64,000 nt of DNA from Stenotrophomonas nematodicola (GCF_009467805.1 NZ_WIAY01000001.1:1306982-1370981), one strand, 5' to 3'; counted from the stretch's first letter, positions 44,343-52,790 are shown. The notes: generated from the letters alone by a model not told the origin. A program made the numbers and translations.

Positions 44343-44777
44343 TCAGCGCAGGATCTCGCCCTCGTCTTCACCGTCCCAGTAATGGATGCGCGTGGCGGCG
44401 ACATGGATGAGCAGCAGGCCGGGCGTATCCACGCCCTGGTCGAACCAGCGCTCCAGATCCTTCACCCAATGCTGCTGCATCGTCGCCTTGTCGCGCACCA
44501 GCGCCGCCCGGCCCTGCACCGCCACGAACAGCGGCGGCTTGCCGAGCAGTGACTTCTTCCCGGTGAAGCTCAGCGCCACCTTGGGGTCGCGCTGGATCTG
44601 CCGCACCGCATCAGTGTCTTCCAGCGAGAAGAACCAGCTGTCGCCGTCGTAGTCGACGTCGCCGTTGTTGCTCATCGGACGGCCGGCGATGTCGCCGCTG
44701 TCGGTATGGGTCTGCAGCAGGGTGAAGTCGATGCCGGCCATCTTCTTGGCCAGGTCGTGCAGGGTCAGGGTAGTCAT
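44343..44777 (-). CDS. PNPOx-fold general stress protein 26-like FMN-binding protein
   Basis: 144 residues. A split-barrel flavin-binding fold: FTLLQTHTDSGDIAGRPMSN, DSWFFSLEDTDAVRQIQRDPKVALSF and LFVAVQGRAALV are typical of the FMN-binding general stress protein 26 family in Xanthomonadaceae. It binds FMN/FAD rather than acting as a true pyridoxamine oxidase. First gene of a pair with DUF72. A 12-bp inverted repeat lies 27 bp before the start. Confidence 0.85.
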   Translation of the reverse strand: MTTLTLHDLAKKMAGIDFTLLQTHTDSGDIAGRPMSNNGDVDYDGDSWFFSLEDTDAVRQIQRDPKVALSFTGKKSLLGKPPLFVAVQGRAALVRDKATMQQHWVKDLERWFDQGVDTPGLLLIHVAATRIHYWDGEDEGEILR

Positions 44778-44803
44778 GGCGGTTCCACTCGGGAAGGGAC
44801 GGA

Positions 44804-44846
44804 CAGCGTCCGTGCCGGTCGGTGACCCCGCCGTGCACGGACGCTG
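44804..44846 (-). promoter_or_regulatory. 12-bp inverted repeat upstream of the PNPOx-fold gene
   Basis: CAGCGTCCGTGC (44804-44815) and GCACGGACGCTG (44835-44846) are perfect inverted copies separated by 19 bp, upstream of the start at 44777. It may be an operator or a leader hairpin for the stress gene. Confidence 0.45.
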
Positions 44847-44971
44847 CCTTGCCCTTCACATCACCGGGCCTGGTGGACCACCCGGTTGGCGTCCACACGC
44901 CACGTGCCAATGGCGCGTGAAGTGCGTCGCAGGGCAACGGCTGCAGGTGACCGAGTGGTGCCGACGGGCGC

Positions 44972-45001
44972 TTGACATCGGCGCGCGGGCGGAACAATAT
45001 T
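44972..45001 (+). promoter_or_regulatory. Sigma-70-type promoter of the arsR-like gene
   Basis: A consensus -35 TTGACA (44972-44977) is followed after 18 bp by the -10-like AATATT (44996-45001; 4 of 6 matches). The start codon is at 45023, giving a leader of only about 15 nt. Confidence 0.6.
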
Positions 45002-45003
45002 AA

Positions 45004-45019
45004 TTAACGAATTAGTTAA
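45004..45019. promoter_or_regulatory. ArsR-type operator candidate
   Basis: TTAAC (45004-45008) and GTTAA (45015-45019) are inverted around GAATTA. The block is fully AT-rich and lies between the -10 and the start codon, where a small ArsR-type repressor would block transcription. Confidence 0.5.
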
Positions 45020-45022
45020 CTG

Positions 45023-45346
45023 ATGGTCATGGACCGCATCTTCGACGCCCTCGCCTCCACTGCCCGCCGCCAGATCCTCGCCTACCTCAATGGCGGCGAG
45101 CTGAGTGCCGGCGAACTGGGCGAACGCTTCGATTTCAGCAAGCCGGCCCTGTCCAGCCATCTGCGCATCCTCGAAGACGCCGGCCTGATCGAGCGCGAGA
45201 AGCGGGGCCAGTTCGTGTACTTCCGCCAGGTGCCTGACCGGCTGGCCAACACCCTGTTCGCCTGGGCCGCCGAAGTGTGCCCGGTCGGCGGGCCGCTGCA
45301 GCGCGAAAGCCGCGCCCGCGCGCGGCGCAGGACCCCCACCGGATAA
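45023..45346 (+). CDS. ArsR-family transcriptional regulator
   Basis: 107 residues. The winged HTH spans FDALASTARRQILAYLNGGELSAGELGERFDFSKPALSSHLRILEDAGLI, with the ALSSHLRIL recognition helix. No Cys metal box (CxC) is present, so it is not a classical arsenic sensor. MVMD could start at 45023 or 45029. Its stop overlaps the ribosome site (AAGGAG, 45345-45350) of the next gene. It probably represses its own operon. Confidence 0.88.
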   Translation: MVMDRIFDALASTARRQILAYLNGGELSAGELGERFDFSKPALSSHLRILEDAGLIEREKRGQFVYFRQVPDRLANTLFAWAAEVCPVGGPLQRESRARARRRTPTG

Positions 45347-45356
45347 GGAGCCCGGC

Positions 45357-46685
45357 ATGCTGGACGTGACCCTTCCCAGTCGTTCGTTTCCCAGCATCCA
45401 CCTGCCCTCCGTCGGCGACGGCAGCCCCGTCGAAGTCACCGTGATCACCCGGCTCGGCATCGGTGCCGGCGACCAGGCCGTGAACGATGCCGGCGCGCGA
45501 CAGGCCGCCCATCCGCAGTTCGTCGACGCCCTGGATGAGCCCTCCGCCCGCCTCGGCGACATGCATCTGGCGCACGGCGATGCATCGTCGTTGTACTCCT
45601 TCGCGGTTGGCCCGCAGGGGCACCCGTTCCACCGCCACGCCGGGCCACGCATGTTCACCGCCATTGCCGGCAGCGGCGGCGCACAGCTGCGCTTCTCGAC
45701 CGTCACGGACGCACAGTTGGACCGCGCGCCTGCTGCATTCGTGCAGGCATTGCGCTGCGTGGACATTCCGCCGGACTGCCTGTTCACCGTGCGCTTCGGC
45801 GGCGGCACCTGGCACCAGTTCGTCAGCCGGCGACCGCCGCACCCGGCATTGTTCGCCCTGTCCTGCCATCCTGACGACCGCGCCGGCGCGCTGTCCGACG
45901 CGCAGCGCGCGCGCGTGGCCGATGGCAGCGCCGACCTTCCCACGCTGACCGATACCCTGCCGCCGGTCGTGCAGCGCCTGCTGGACGAACTCGACATGGA
46001 CAGTGTGCCGCGCGTGACCCTGTCGCTGCAGGCCCCGTCGCGCGGGAACGTGCGCCGCCCGGCAGCACCGATGCCGGTGACGCGCCATCCGGCGCCGCCG
46101 GCCGACTCCCTGCTACGGCACGCGTTTCCCGACGGCTGCCACCATCAGGATCATGCCTTCCTCACCCTGCCACCGCGCGCGTCCGGCACGCCCTCTGCAC
46201 GCCGCCTGCTGGAGGCGGTGCTCGACGGGTTCGTGCGCAATCCGCCGGCGTCGGTGGGTCGCCTGATGGCCCTGCGCAATGTGCTGGTGGCACCGTTGCG
46301 GTTGCGTACCTCACCGCTCGGCTGCCCGGTGTCCTCACTGCTGTCGGAGGATCGACGCGAACTGTTCGCTGGCCGCTTCCCCGTGCTGGCCCAGGCGCTG
46401 GCAGCCGACGATCGCCGGGCCGAGGTCATGCTCGGTGCCGACGACCGCCATCTGCAGTTCCGCTCCTGCGTGAGCGTGCAGTACCTGGAGGACGGCAGCG
46501 CGCGGGTGTCGCTCGGCACACGGGTGCGTACCCTCAACCGGTTCGGCCGGATCTACATGCTGCTGATCGATCATGTGCACCGCCACTACATCGGCCCCAC
46601 CCTGCTGCGAAGGGCGGTCGAACATGCGCTGGCACCAGCGTCGAGCGGGACCGCGCGGGACACCGCAGTGCAACCGTCGGTCTAG
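45357..46685 (+). CDS. Cupin-like plus DUF2867 protein
   Basis: 442 residues, no signal peptide. The N-terminal part (about 60-170) looks like a cupin: GHPFHRHAGPRMFTAIAGSG with HxH, then FGGGTWHQF. The C-terminal part (about 250-425) resembles DUF2867, with LRNVLVAPLRLRTSPLG, DDRHLQFRSCVSV and FGRIYMLLIDHVHRHYIGPTLL. Function unknown; the cupin half suggests a metal site. It is the only gene downstream of the arsR-like regulator, so it is presumably its target. Confidence 0.65.
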   Translation: MLDVTLPSRSFPSIHLPSVGDGSPVEVTVITRLGIGAGDQAVNDAGARQAAHPQFVDALDEPSARLGDMHLAHGDASSLYSFAVGPQGHPFHRHAGPRMFTAIAGSGGAQLRFSTVTDAQLDRAPAAFVQALRCVDIPPDCLFTVRFGGGTWHQFVSRRPPHPALFALSCHPDDRAGALSDAQRARVADGSADLPTLTDTLPPVVQRLLDELDMDSVPRVTLSLQAPSRGNVRRPAAPMPVTRHPAPPADSLLRHAFPDGCHHQDHAFLTLPPRASGTPSARRLLEAVLDGFVRNPPASVGRLMALRNVLVAPLRLRTSPLGCPVSSLLSEDRRELFAGRFPVLAQALAADDRRAEVMLGADDRHLQFRSCVSVQYLEDGSARVSLGTRVRTLNRFGRIYMLLIDHVHRHYIGPTLLRRAVEHALAPASSGTARDTAVQPSV

Positions 46686-46689
46686 CGGC

Positions 46690-47046
46690 TCAGTCGCCCC
46701 CACCGCCACCGTCACAGCCACCCCCACCATCGCTGCCGCCACCGCTGTCGCCACTGTCACAGCCGCCACTCCAGCCCGTGCCAGCCGCATCGCTGCTGGT
46801 GTAGGAATACGGATAGGCACCATCCGCCGGGTCCTGCGTGGTGCTGCCACTGCTGCGCGAGGGCTGGCCCGGCGTACGGTCCATGAAGGTGATCAGCACG
46901 CCGAGCAGCGCACCGAACACCGGCAGCAGCCAGACAATGGCCAGCATGCCCACGCGCCGGCGTGCAGACCCTTTCAGCCGGCGCCACGCGTACAGCGACA
47001 CGACCAGATTGAATACCACCAGCCCGATGGCCACCTGACTCAGCAT
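46690..47046 (-). CDS. Small membrane protein with PLDc_N-like domain and Gly/Asp tail
   Basis: 118 residues from the ATG at 47046 (GGAG 9 nt upstream; a GTG at 47064 is less likely). Two helices (QVAIGLVVFNLVVSLYAW and RRRVGMLAIVWLLPVFGALLGVLI) match the PLDc_N two-helix pattern. The rest is a low-complexity Ser/Gly/Asp tail ending GGGCDGGGGGD. Role unknown. Convergent with the cupin-DUF2867 gene, with 4 bp between stops. Confidence 0.6.
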   Translation of the reverse strand: MLSQVAIGLVVFNLVVSLYAWRRLKGSARRRVGMLAIVWLLPVFGALLGVLITFMDRTPGQPSRSSGSTTQDPADGAYPYSYTSSDAAGTGWSGGCDSGDSGGGSDGGGGCDGGGGGD

Positions 47047-47116
47047 GCAGTGGATCTCCGCCACGCGGCACCTCGCCGCCGGGGTGGACTATAGCGCGCG
47101 TGCCGACCGCGCTGAT

Positions 47117-48319
47117 CTACGGCTGCCGGGCGCTGCGCAGCGTGATCAGGGTGATCTCCGACGGCACGCCGATGCGGGCCGCGAAGCCCGGCCACAAGCC
47201 CGCACCGTTGCTGACATACAGCGTCATGCCGTCGACCGCGTAGCGGCCCGACACGAAGCCACCGTTGGCGCGCTTGACCAGCTGGTCCATGCCCACGATA
47301 TGGCCGCCGTGCGTATGCCCGGACAACTGCAGCGCCACACCGCGGGCGGCATGGGCATGCGCTTGGCGCGGGCGATGATCGAGCAGGATCACTGGCGCCG
47401 CCGGATCGGCGCCCGCCAGCCCCGCGTCGAGGTCAGGCATCGGCAGGTCGTAGCGCGTGGCGACCGGGTCGGTCACGCCCGCCACGGTCAAAGTCGCCCC
47501 GTTGCGCCGGATCTGCGCATGGCTGTTCTCCAGTACCTGCATGCCCATGCCGCGGAAGGTGTGCATCCAGCCTGCGTAGTCGGCGTAGTACTCATGATTG
47601 CCGGTAATGGCGATCACGCCATCGCGTGCGTGCAGCTGGCCGAGCGGACGGATGTCATCGGCGCGCGCCGCCACGGTGCCATCGACCAGATCGCCGGTGA
47701 TCACCACCAGGTCCGGCGCCACCGCGTTGCTGCGCGCCACCACCTCGGCCACCCAGTCCCCGGTGAGCAGGCGGCTGGCGTGGAGATCGGTCAACTGCAG
47801 CACGCGGTAGCCGTCGAACTGTGCCGGGAGACCGACAATGGCGACCTCGATCTGGCGCGTCTTCGGTACGGCGATGCCCTGCTGGATGCCGTAGGCCGAC
47901 ACCAGCAGTGCCACAGCGGCGGCGGCCGGACGCAGCCAGGGACGGCGCAGCGCGGCCACCGCCTGCGGACGCCGCAGGAGCCGGGCACCAAGCAGCAGGC
48001 CATCGAGCGCAAGCAGTGCGAGCGCGGACAGCAGCACTGCGATGAAGCCGGTGGCCAGCACGACGATGAGTGGGCCTGGAATCTCCGGGGATGCCATCGT
48101 CCCGGCGAAGGTTGCCACGATGCGATGGTGCAGCCCCATCGCCACCACCAGCAGCGCCAGCACACCGCGCGCCCCGCGTGGCACACGCAAGGGCCATACC
48201 AACCGCCAGACGACATACAACGACAGCACCAACGCAACCAAACTCAGCACAGGCAATTCCTGGAAAACCGTGGGGACAGGCGCACGGCCGCCGTCGGCGA
48301 CGCGCATGCAGTCGGACAT
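47117..48319 (-). CDS. Membrane-anchored metallophosphoesterase
   Basis: 400 residues. Four to five N-terminal membrane helices (about 20-145) are followed by a calcineurin-like phosphoesterase domain with LTDLHAS, VVITGDLVDG, ITGNHEYY, LLDHRP and LSGHTHGGH, all the metal-site motifs. YkuE/YaeI-type members hydrolyse phosphoesters or UDP-sugar lipids near the membrane. ATG at 48307 is an alternative start. Confidence 0.88.
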   Translation of the reverse strand: MSDCMRVADGGRAPVPTVFQELPVLSLVALVLSLYVVWRLVWPLRVPRGARGVLALLVVAMGLHHRIVATFAGTMASPEIPGPLIVVLATGFIAVLLSALALLALDGLLLGARLLRRPQAVAALRRPWLRPAAAAVALLVSAYGIQQGIAVPKTRQIEVAIVGLPAQFDGYRVLQLTDLHASRLLTGDWVAEVVARSNAVAPDLVVITGDLVDGTVAARADDIRPLGQLHARDGVIAITGNHEYYADYAGWMHTFRGMGMQVLENSHAQIRRNGATLTVAGVTDPVATRYDLPMPDLDAGLAGADPAAPVILLDHRPRQAHAHAARGVALQLSGHTHGGHIVGMDQLVKRANGGFVSGRYAVDGMTLYVSNGAGLWPGFAARIGVPSEITLITLRSARQP

Positions 48320-48379
48320 GGTGGCTGATCCGCCCGACCGGCTCCAGTGCGTTGCGCGCTGCCCTGCCCTCGCCGGGTG

Positions 48380-48847
48380 TCAGACCTTCCTGGCGACCTT
48401 CCGCGCCGGCCGCGCAGCCGCCTTCTTCGCCGGCGCGCGCATCTTCGACGCGTTCAACGCCACCGCCGCGCGGATCAGTGCTTTCAACGCCGTGGCGTTG
48501 AGCGTGTCGCCCTCATGCACATCGATGGCGCGGCGCGTGTTGCCGTCCAGGCTGGCATTGAACAGGCCGGCCGGATCCGGCAACGACGCGCCCTTGGCGA
48601 AGGTCATCTTCACCGCCGACGTGTAGGTTTCGCCGGTGCACAGGATGCCGTCGTGCTCCCACACCGGCACGCCCCGCCACTTCACGGTTTCCACGACCTG
48701 CGGATCGGCCGCGTGGATGATCGTGCGGATGCGGGCCAGCACCTCGCCGCGCCAGTCGTCGAGGGCGGCGATCTTCGCGTCGATCTGCCGGGCAGCGGAG
48801 GGGCCGGGGTCGGTGGCAGGCAGGGCGAGGGCGGTACGCGGGGTCAT
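48380..48847 (-). CDS. DUF1801 (YdhG/YdeI-like) protein
   Basis: 155 residues. VETVKWRGVPVWEHDGILCTG and YTSAVKMTFAKGASLPDPAGLFN are DUF1801 hallmarks. The tail is strongly basic and Ala/Lys-rich (KMRAPAKKAAARPARKVARKV), like a nucleic-acid-binding extension. Function unknown. It lies 48 bp downstream of a second DUF1801 gene on the same strand. The ATG at 48847 was preferred over 48871. Confidence 0.8.
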   Translation of the reverse strand: MTPRTALALPATDPGPSAARQIDAKIAALDDWRGEVLARIRTIIHAADPQVVETVKWRGVPVWEHDGILCTGETYTSAVKMTFAKGASLPDPAGLFNASLDGNTRRAIDVHEGDTLNATALKALIRAAVALNASKMRAPAKKAAARPARKVARKV

Positions 48848-48895
48848 GGTCGGCTCCTGGCAAGCGGTCAACGGGGCAAGGGAACAACGATGGCG

Positions 48896-49333
48896 TTACA
48901 TGCGTTCGCCGGGCAGGCTGCTGGCCTGTTCCACCCAGCGCGTGAACTGCGCTTCATCCAGCGGTACATGTTCCTCGATGTGCAGGTAGCGCGTGTCCTG
49001 GCTGCGCGACGCCACCGGGGGCACCGGCTGCAGCGACAGGCCGCGGAAGAAGGCCACCTTGATGTAGCCGGTGAAGCAATGCAGGCTGAGGAACCAGCCG
49101 TCGCCCGGCTGGCCATACAGCGGCGAATTCCACTTCACTGCCTTGTGCACGCCGGGAACGGCGGCCACGATCAGCGCATCCAGCCGCGCGCCAACGGCGC
49201 GTTTCCAACCAGGCATGGCCGCGATGTACGCCTGCACGGGCGCATCGCCGTCGCCTTTGGCGATCTGCGGATTGCCGCCGGACAGCAGGCGGGGTGCTTC
49301 AGATGCGGGGCGCGCAGGCGGTCTGGTCGACAT
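48896..49333 (-). CDS. DUF1801 protein, second copy
   Basis: 145 residues. The DUF1801 core is VPGVHKAVKWNSPLYGQPGDGWFLSLHCFTGYIKVAFFRG. It is clearly diverged from its neighbour and has no basic tail. Tandem DUF1801 genes are common in this group but have no assigned role. Confidence 0.8.
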   Translation of the reverse strand: MSTRPPARPASEAPRLLSGGNPQIAKGDGDAPVQAYIAAMPGWKRAVGARLDALIVAAVPGVHKAVKWNSPLYGQPGDGWFLSLHCFTGYIKVAFFRGLSLQPVPPVASRSQDTRYLHIEEHVPLDEAQFTRWVEQASSLPGERM

Positions 49334-49400
49334 GGCAGGTCTCTGCGGCGGGGTCCCTCCGCCTTATAGACCCGTGCGCGGCGCATGACAATGCACGCAC

Positions 49401-49907
49401 TCAGCGCCGGTGTCGGTAGACCAGGTCCGTGGGGTCCGCACGCGGCGCCGCATCATCGCGCACAGCGCCCATGCGCTGCGCGACCCGCGCGGAAGCCACA
49501 TTGCCGGGACTCATGTAGCTGACCAGCGTGTCCAGCGCCAACGTCGTGTACGCCCAATCACGCAGCGCGGTGGCGGCTTCGGTGGCATAGCCCTGGCCCT
49601 CCTGCCCGGCATACAGCAGCCAGCCCAGCTCCTTCTCCGGGAACAGCGGACCGTGGTTGATGCCGACCTGGCCGATGCAGGCGCCGGTGTCGCGGTGCTC
49701 GATCATCAACGCGCCGTGGCCGAAAAAGTGCCAGTTCGCCAGGTCGTGGCAGAACAGGCCCCACGCGCCGCGTTGGTCATAGGGCCCGCCCACCCCGCCC
49801 GACCGCGCCGAGGCGAGAAACGCCGCGTAGGCCGGGAAGTCGTCCAGGGTCTGGGCACGCAGGCGCAGGCGCGGCGTCAGCAGGGTGATGATCGAAGCGG
49901 CGTCCAT
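49401..49907 (-). CDS. GNAT-family N-acetyltransferase (RimJ/RimL-like)
   Basis: 168 residues from the ATG at 49907 (49931 possible). It begins LLTPRLRLRAQTLDDFPAYAAFLA, as in RimJ/RimL-type enzymes. The later segment ELGWLLYAGQEGQGYATEAATALRDWAY contains the acetyl-CoA loop, and SYMSPGNVASARVAQRMGAV follows. The substrate is probably a ribosomal protein or small amine, unresolved. Confidence 0.86.
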   Translation of the reverse strand: MDAASIITLLTPRLRLRAQTLDDFPAYAAFLASARSGGVGGPYDQRGAWGLFCHDLANWHFFGHGALMIEHRDTGACIGQVGINHGPLFPEKELGWLLYAGQEGQGYATEAATALRDWAYTTLALDTLVSYMSPGNVASARVAQRMGAVRDDAAPRADPTDLVYRHRR

Positions 49908-50000
49908 CCAACAGCGTTCCGTACGGGTCACCGCTCAGTATGAACCGCTCCGCAGCGCGGCGTAACGTGTGCTTGCTCGGGGCGGCGAAACACCGTTAAA

Positions 50001-50014
50001 TGAGCACTCACTCA
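50001..50014. promoter_or_regulatory. TetR operator candidate, tetR side
   Basis: TGAGCACTCACTCA contains TGAG and CTCA in inverted orientation and lies 14-27 bp before the tetR start. Its TGAG..ACTCA core resembles the perfect palindrome ahead of the next gene (50618-50637). Confidence 0.5.
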
Positions 50015-50027
50015 CTTAATTATCCTC

Positions 50028-50597
50028 ATGGCCCGTCCCCTCAGCGAAGCGAAACGAGACGCCATCCTGGCTGCCGCCGGTGCGCTGGTGGCGGCGCAGG
50101 GCGTGGGCGCGTCGACCGCGCAGATCGCGCGCGCGGCCAAGGTCGCCGAAGGCACGGTGTTCACCTATTTCGAGACCAAGGATGCGCTGCTCAACGCGCT
50201 GTTCGTGCGCCTGGAGATGCGCCTGGCAGCCGCCATCGGTGACGACTTCCCTGCCGATGCCGACGCCCACGACCAGTTGCAGCATGTCTGGAACGCGCTG
50301 GTTGCGTGGGGCGCGGCGCACCCGGTGGACCGCATGGCGCTACGCCAGCTCAAGGTCTCAGAGCGCATCAGCGCGCCGACGCGGGCCCACTGCGAAGGCC
50401 TGTTCGGCGGCATGCTGCAGTCGCTGGAAACCAACCTGGCCCGGCACATCGACGCCGACCGGCTGCCGTTCTACCTCGGCCGGGTGCTGGTCAGCCTGCT
50501 GGAAACCACGCTGGAAGCGATGGCCGCCCAGCCCGACCAGCGCCAGGCCCTGCAGCAGGCCGCGTTTGACCTGTTCTGGAAAGGCATCCAGCGCTGA
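50028..50597 (+). CDS. TetR-family transcriptional regulator
   Basis: 189 residues. The N-terminal HTH is KRDAILAAAGALVAAQGVGASTAQIARAAKVAEGTVFTYFETKDALLNALF, which closely follows the TetR pattern. The all-helical ligand domain follows. It presumably represses itself and the downstream metallo-beta-lactamase-fold gene. The ligand is unknown. Confidence 0.92.
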   Translation: MARPLSEAKRDAILAAAGALVAAQGVGASTAQIARAAKVAEGTVFTYFETKDALLNALFVRLEMRLAAAIGDDFPADADAHDQLQHVWNALVAWGAAHPVDRMALRQLKVSERISAPTRAHCEGLFGGMLQSLETNLARHIDADRLPFYLGRVLVSLLETTLEAMAAQPDQRQALQQAAFDLFWKGIQR

Positions 50598-50617
50598 CCT
50601 GTTTTTTCACCATTTAA

Positions 50618-50637
50618 ATGAGTGCCTACACACTCAT
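50618..50637. promoter_or_regulatory. Perfect palindrome ahead of the MBL-fold gene, TetR operator candidate
   Basis: ATGAGTG (50618-50624) and CACTCAT (50631-50637) are perfect inverted copies around CCTACA, 15 bp before the start at 50652. This close position suits repression. It sits 20 bp after the tetR stop. Confidence 0.6.
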
Positions 50638-50651
50638 ATGTCGAGACCCGC

Positions 50652-51767
50652 ATGCGATTCCTGCCCGTCCTCGCCGTTGTGCTTGCCACCACCTCCCTCC
50701 TCATCTGGACCCTGCACGTGCCTATCGCCGCCCATGACCGCTCGCCGCAGATGACCGCCGGCCAGTTCACCAATCCCGCCCCGAAGCCAAAGGAAACCCT
50801 GGGCGGCACGCTCAAGCTGCTGTGGGAATTCCTGTTCGACCGCCCGGCCGGCACCACGCCGCCGCAGGCGCCTCCGGTGCGTGCGGTAAGCGCGCGGGAA
50901 CTGGCCACGGCCCCCGACCACAGCCTGTACCGGCTCGGTCATTCGACGCTGCTGATCAAGCTGCGCGGTGGCTGGTGGCTGACCGACCCGGTGTTCTCAA
51001 GGCGCGCCTCGCCGGTGCAGTGGATGGGACCCAAGCGCTTCCATGCGCCGCCGATCGCGTTGAAGGACCTGCCACCGATCCGCGGCGTGGTGCTCTCGCA
51101 CGATCACTACGACCACCTCGACCGCGCCACGATCAAGCATCTGGCCACCCGCGCGGACGTGTTCCTGACCCCGCTTGGCGTCGGCGACCGCCTGATCGCC
51201 TGGGGCGTTCCGCGCGAGCGCGTGCACCAGCTCGACTGGTGGGAGCAGATCGATATCGACGGCGTGCGTTTTGTCGCCACCCCGGCGCAGCACTTCTCCG
51301 GGCGCGGCCTCCGCGATGCCAACCGAACGCTGTGGGCGTCCTGGGTGATTCTGGACGCAGACCTGCGCGTGTTCTTCAGTGGTGACACCGGCTATTTCGA
51401 CGGCTTCAAGCGCATCGGCGAACGCTACGGTCCCTTCGATGTCACCTTCATCGAAACCGGTGCCTACGATGCCAAGTGGCCGTTCGTGCACATGCAGCCC
51501 GAGCAGACCGTGCAGGCCCACCAGGACCTGCGCGGGCGTTGGCTGCTGCCGATCCACAACGGCACCTTCGACCTGGCGCTGCACCAATGGGACGAGCCGT
51601 TCGAGCGGGTCAGCACGCTGGCCGCCGAGCGGGCGATTCCGCTGGCCACCCCGGGCATGGGCGAACGCATGGATCTGGATGCGCCGCAGTCGTTCGGCCC
51701 GTGGTGGCGCACGGTCAAGGCCGCGCAGAATGCACGCCGCGACGTGCCGGTGGGATCACCGATGTAA
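50652..51767 (+). CDS. Membrane-anchored metallo-beta-lactamase-fold hydrolase (NAPE-PLD-like)
   Basis: 371 residues. An N-terminal signal anchor (RFLPVLAVVLATTSLLIWTL) is followed by a beta-lactamase_2 fold: LGHSTLLIKLRGGWWLTDPVFS, the metal motif VVLSHDHYDHLD (HxHxDH), VFFSGDTGYFDGF and the late LLPIHNGTFDLALHQW. Relatives include NAPE-PLD-like phosphodiesterases and UlaG-type hydrolases. The substrate is unknown, perhaps a membrane lipid. The ATG at 50652 was chosen so that the operator lies upstream rather than within the gene. Confidence 0.85.
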   Translation: MRFLPVLAVVLATTSLLIWTLHVPIAAHDRSPQMTAGQFTNPAPKPKETLGGTLKLLWEFLFDRPAGTTPPQAPPVRAVSARELATAPDHSLYRLGHSTLLIKLRGGWWLTDPVFSRRASPVQWMGPKRFHAPPIALKDLPPIRGVVLSHDHYDHLDRATIKHLATRADVFLTPLGVGDRLIAWGVPRERVHQLDWWEQIDIDGVRFVATPAQHFSGRGLRDANRTLWASWVILDADLRVFFSGDTGYFDGFKRIGERYGPFDVTFIETGAYDAKWPFVHMQPEQTVQAHQDLRGRWLLPIHNGTFDLALHQWDEPFERVSTLAAERAIPLATPGMGERMDLDAPQSFGPWWRTVKAAQNARRDVPVGSPM

Positions 51768-51850
51768 CCCCGTACGGCGGAACCGCAAGGGCGCCACGCT
51801 ATCATCGACACCCCGCGCAGCAACGCACTGCCGCCCCCCCAGGACCCTCC

Positions 51851-52576
51851 ATGCAGATCGACCTCCGCGCGATACCCACCGCGGGATGGGACGCCACCGG
51901 CGTCCCGGAGTTTCCCTGCTGCCCGGACCCGCAGCTGGGCAGTCTGGCCAGGGCCGGACGTAATGCAGCCGACATCGACGCGCTCATCGCGTTCCTGCAG
52001 GACAGTTTCACCAGCACGCTGTATGCGTTCGGCCACATCCTGCGCGCGCATCTGCCGCCCCGCGACCTGCGCCTGCAGGCGGCAGCCATCGGCACCCTGC
52101 ACCAGGGCGGCACCGACGCCATCGTCCACCACGGCAACCTGATCGTCGACGGCGACCTGCAGCCGCCCTCGCTGCTGCTGGTCACCGGCAACCTCACCGT
52201 CAACGGCGTCCTGCGCGACACCGGCAATGTGGCGGTGCTCGGTGACCTGCACTGCCGACACGTGGGCTCGGAAGCCTGGTTCATCGTTGGCGGCGACTGC
52301 GTGGCCGAGGGCTTCGTCTACGGTTCCTGCAACGACACCGTGTTCGAAGTGCTGGGTACGCTGCGCGCCCGCGCGGTGGTGACCGACGACCATGCGATGT
52401 ACGCCGAAGACGGCATGATCGTCACGCACGCGCCCACCTTGCCGGGGGTCAACTGGGAGGTGCAGGTGTTCGATCTGTGGGACCCGGTGCACCGCCAGGA
52501 GCTGCTTGCCGCCGTGGGAACCGATATCCATGCGGTGGTGCCGGTGAAGGCGTTCGAGGACGAGGACCTGGGGTGA
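51851..52576 (+). CDS. Beta-helix (bactofilin-like) protein
   Basis: 241 residues, no signal peptide. Residues about 90-200 show short repeats: GNLIVDGDLQPP, LLLVTGNLTVNGVLRDTGN, VAVLGDLHCRHV, FIVGGDCVAEGF and FEVLGTLRARAVV. These are rungs of a right-handed beta-helix resembling polymer-forming cytoskeletal proteins. The N- and C-terminal parts are not recognised. It could form filaments or a scaffold. Separate from the MBL gene by 83 bp. Confidence 0.6.
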   Translation: MQIDLRAIPTAGWDATGVPEFPCCPDPQLGSLARAGRNAADIDALIAFLQDSFTSTLYAFGHILRAHLPPRDLRLQAAAIGTLHQGGTDAIVHHGNLIVDGDLQPPSLLLVTGNLTVNGVLRDTGNVAVLGDLHCRHVGSEAWFIVGGDCVAEGFVYGSCNDTVFEVLGTLRARAVVTDDHAMYAEDGMIVTHAPTLPGVNWEVQVFDLWDPVHRQELLAAVGTDIHAVVPVKAFEDEDLG

Positions 52577-52732
52577 GCGCGGTCACGGTGTGCTGGACTG
52601 CACAGCAGTCCTGCTTGCCAGCGTCCTGGCTTTCTGGAACCGACTTTCTGGTATCGCGAAACGCATCGAACACGAACGCCGCGCGCGCGGAGGCAAGTTC
52701 CGGACGCTGGCCTCATCCACGTCAACATGAAA

Positions 52733-52764
52733 AAACCCCGGATGGCACCAGGCCACCGGGGTTT
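52733..52764 (-). terminator. Terminator of ssb
   Basis: AAACCCCGG (52733-52741) pairs with CCGGGGTTT (52756-52764), with a partly paired loop (TGGC/GCCA). On the minus strand it ends in a run of T. It lies 26 bp past the ssb stop. Confidence 0.88.
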
Positions 52765-52790
52765 GATTCATGCGCCAAGTCAATGAAGAC

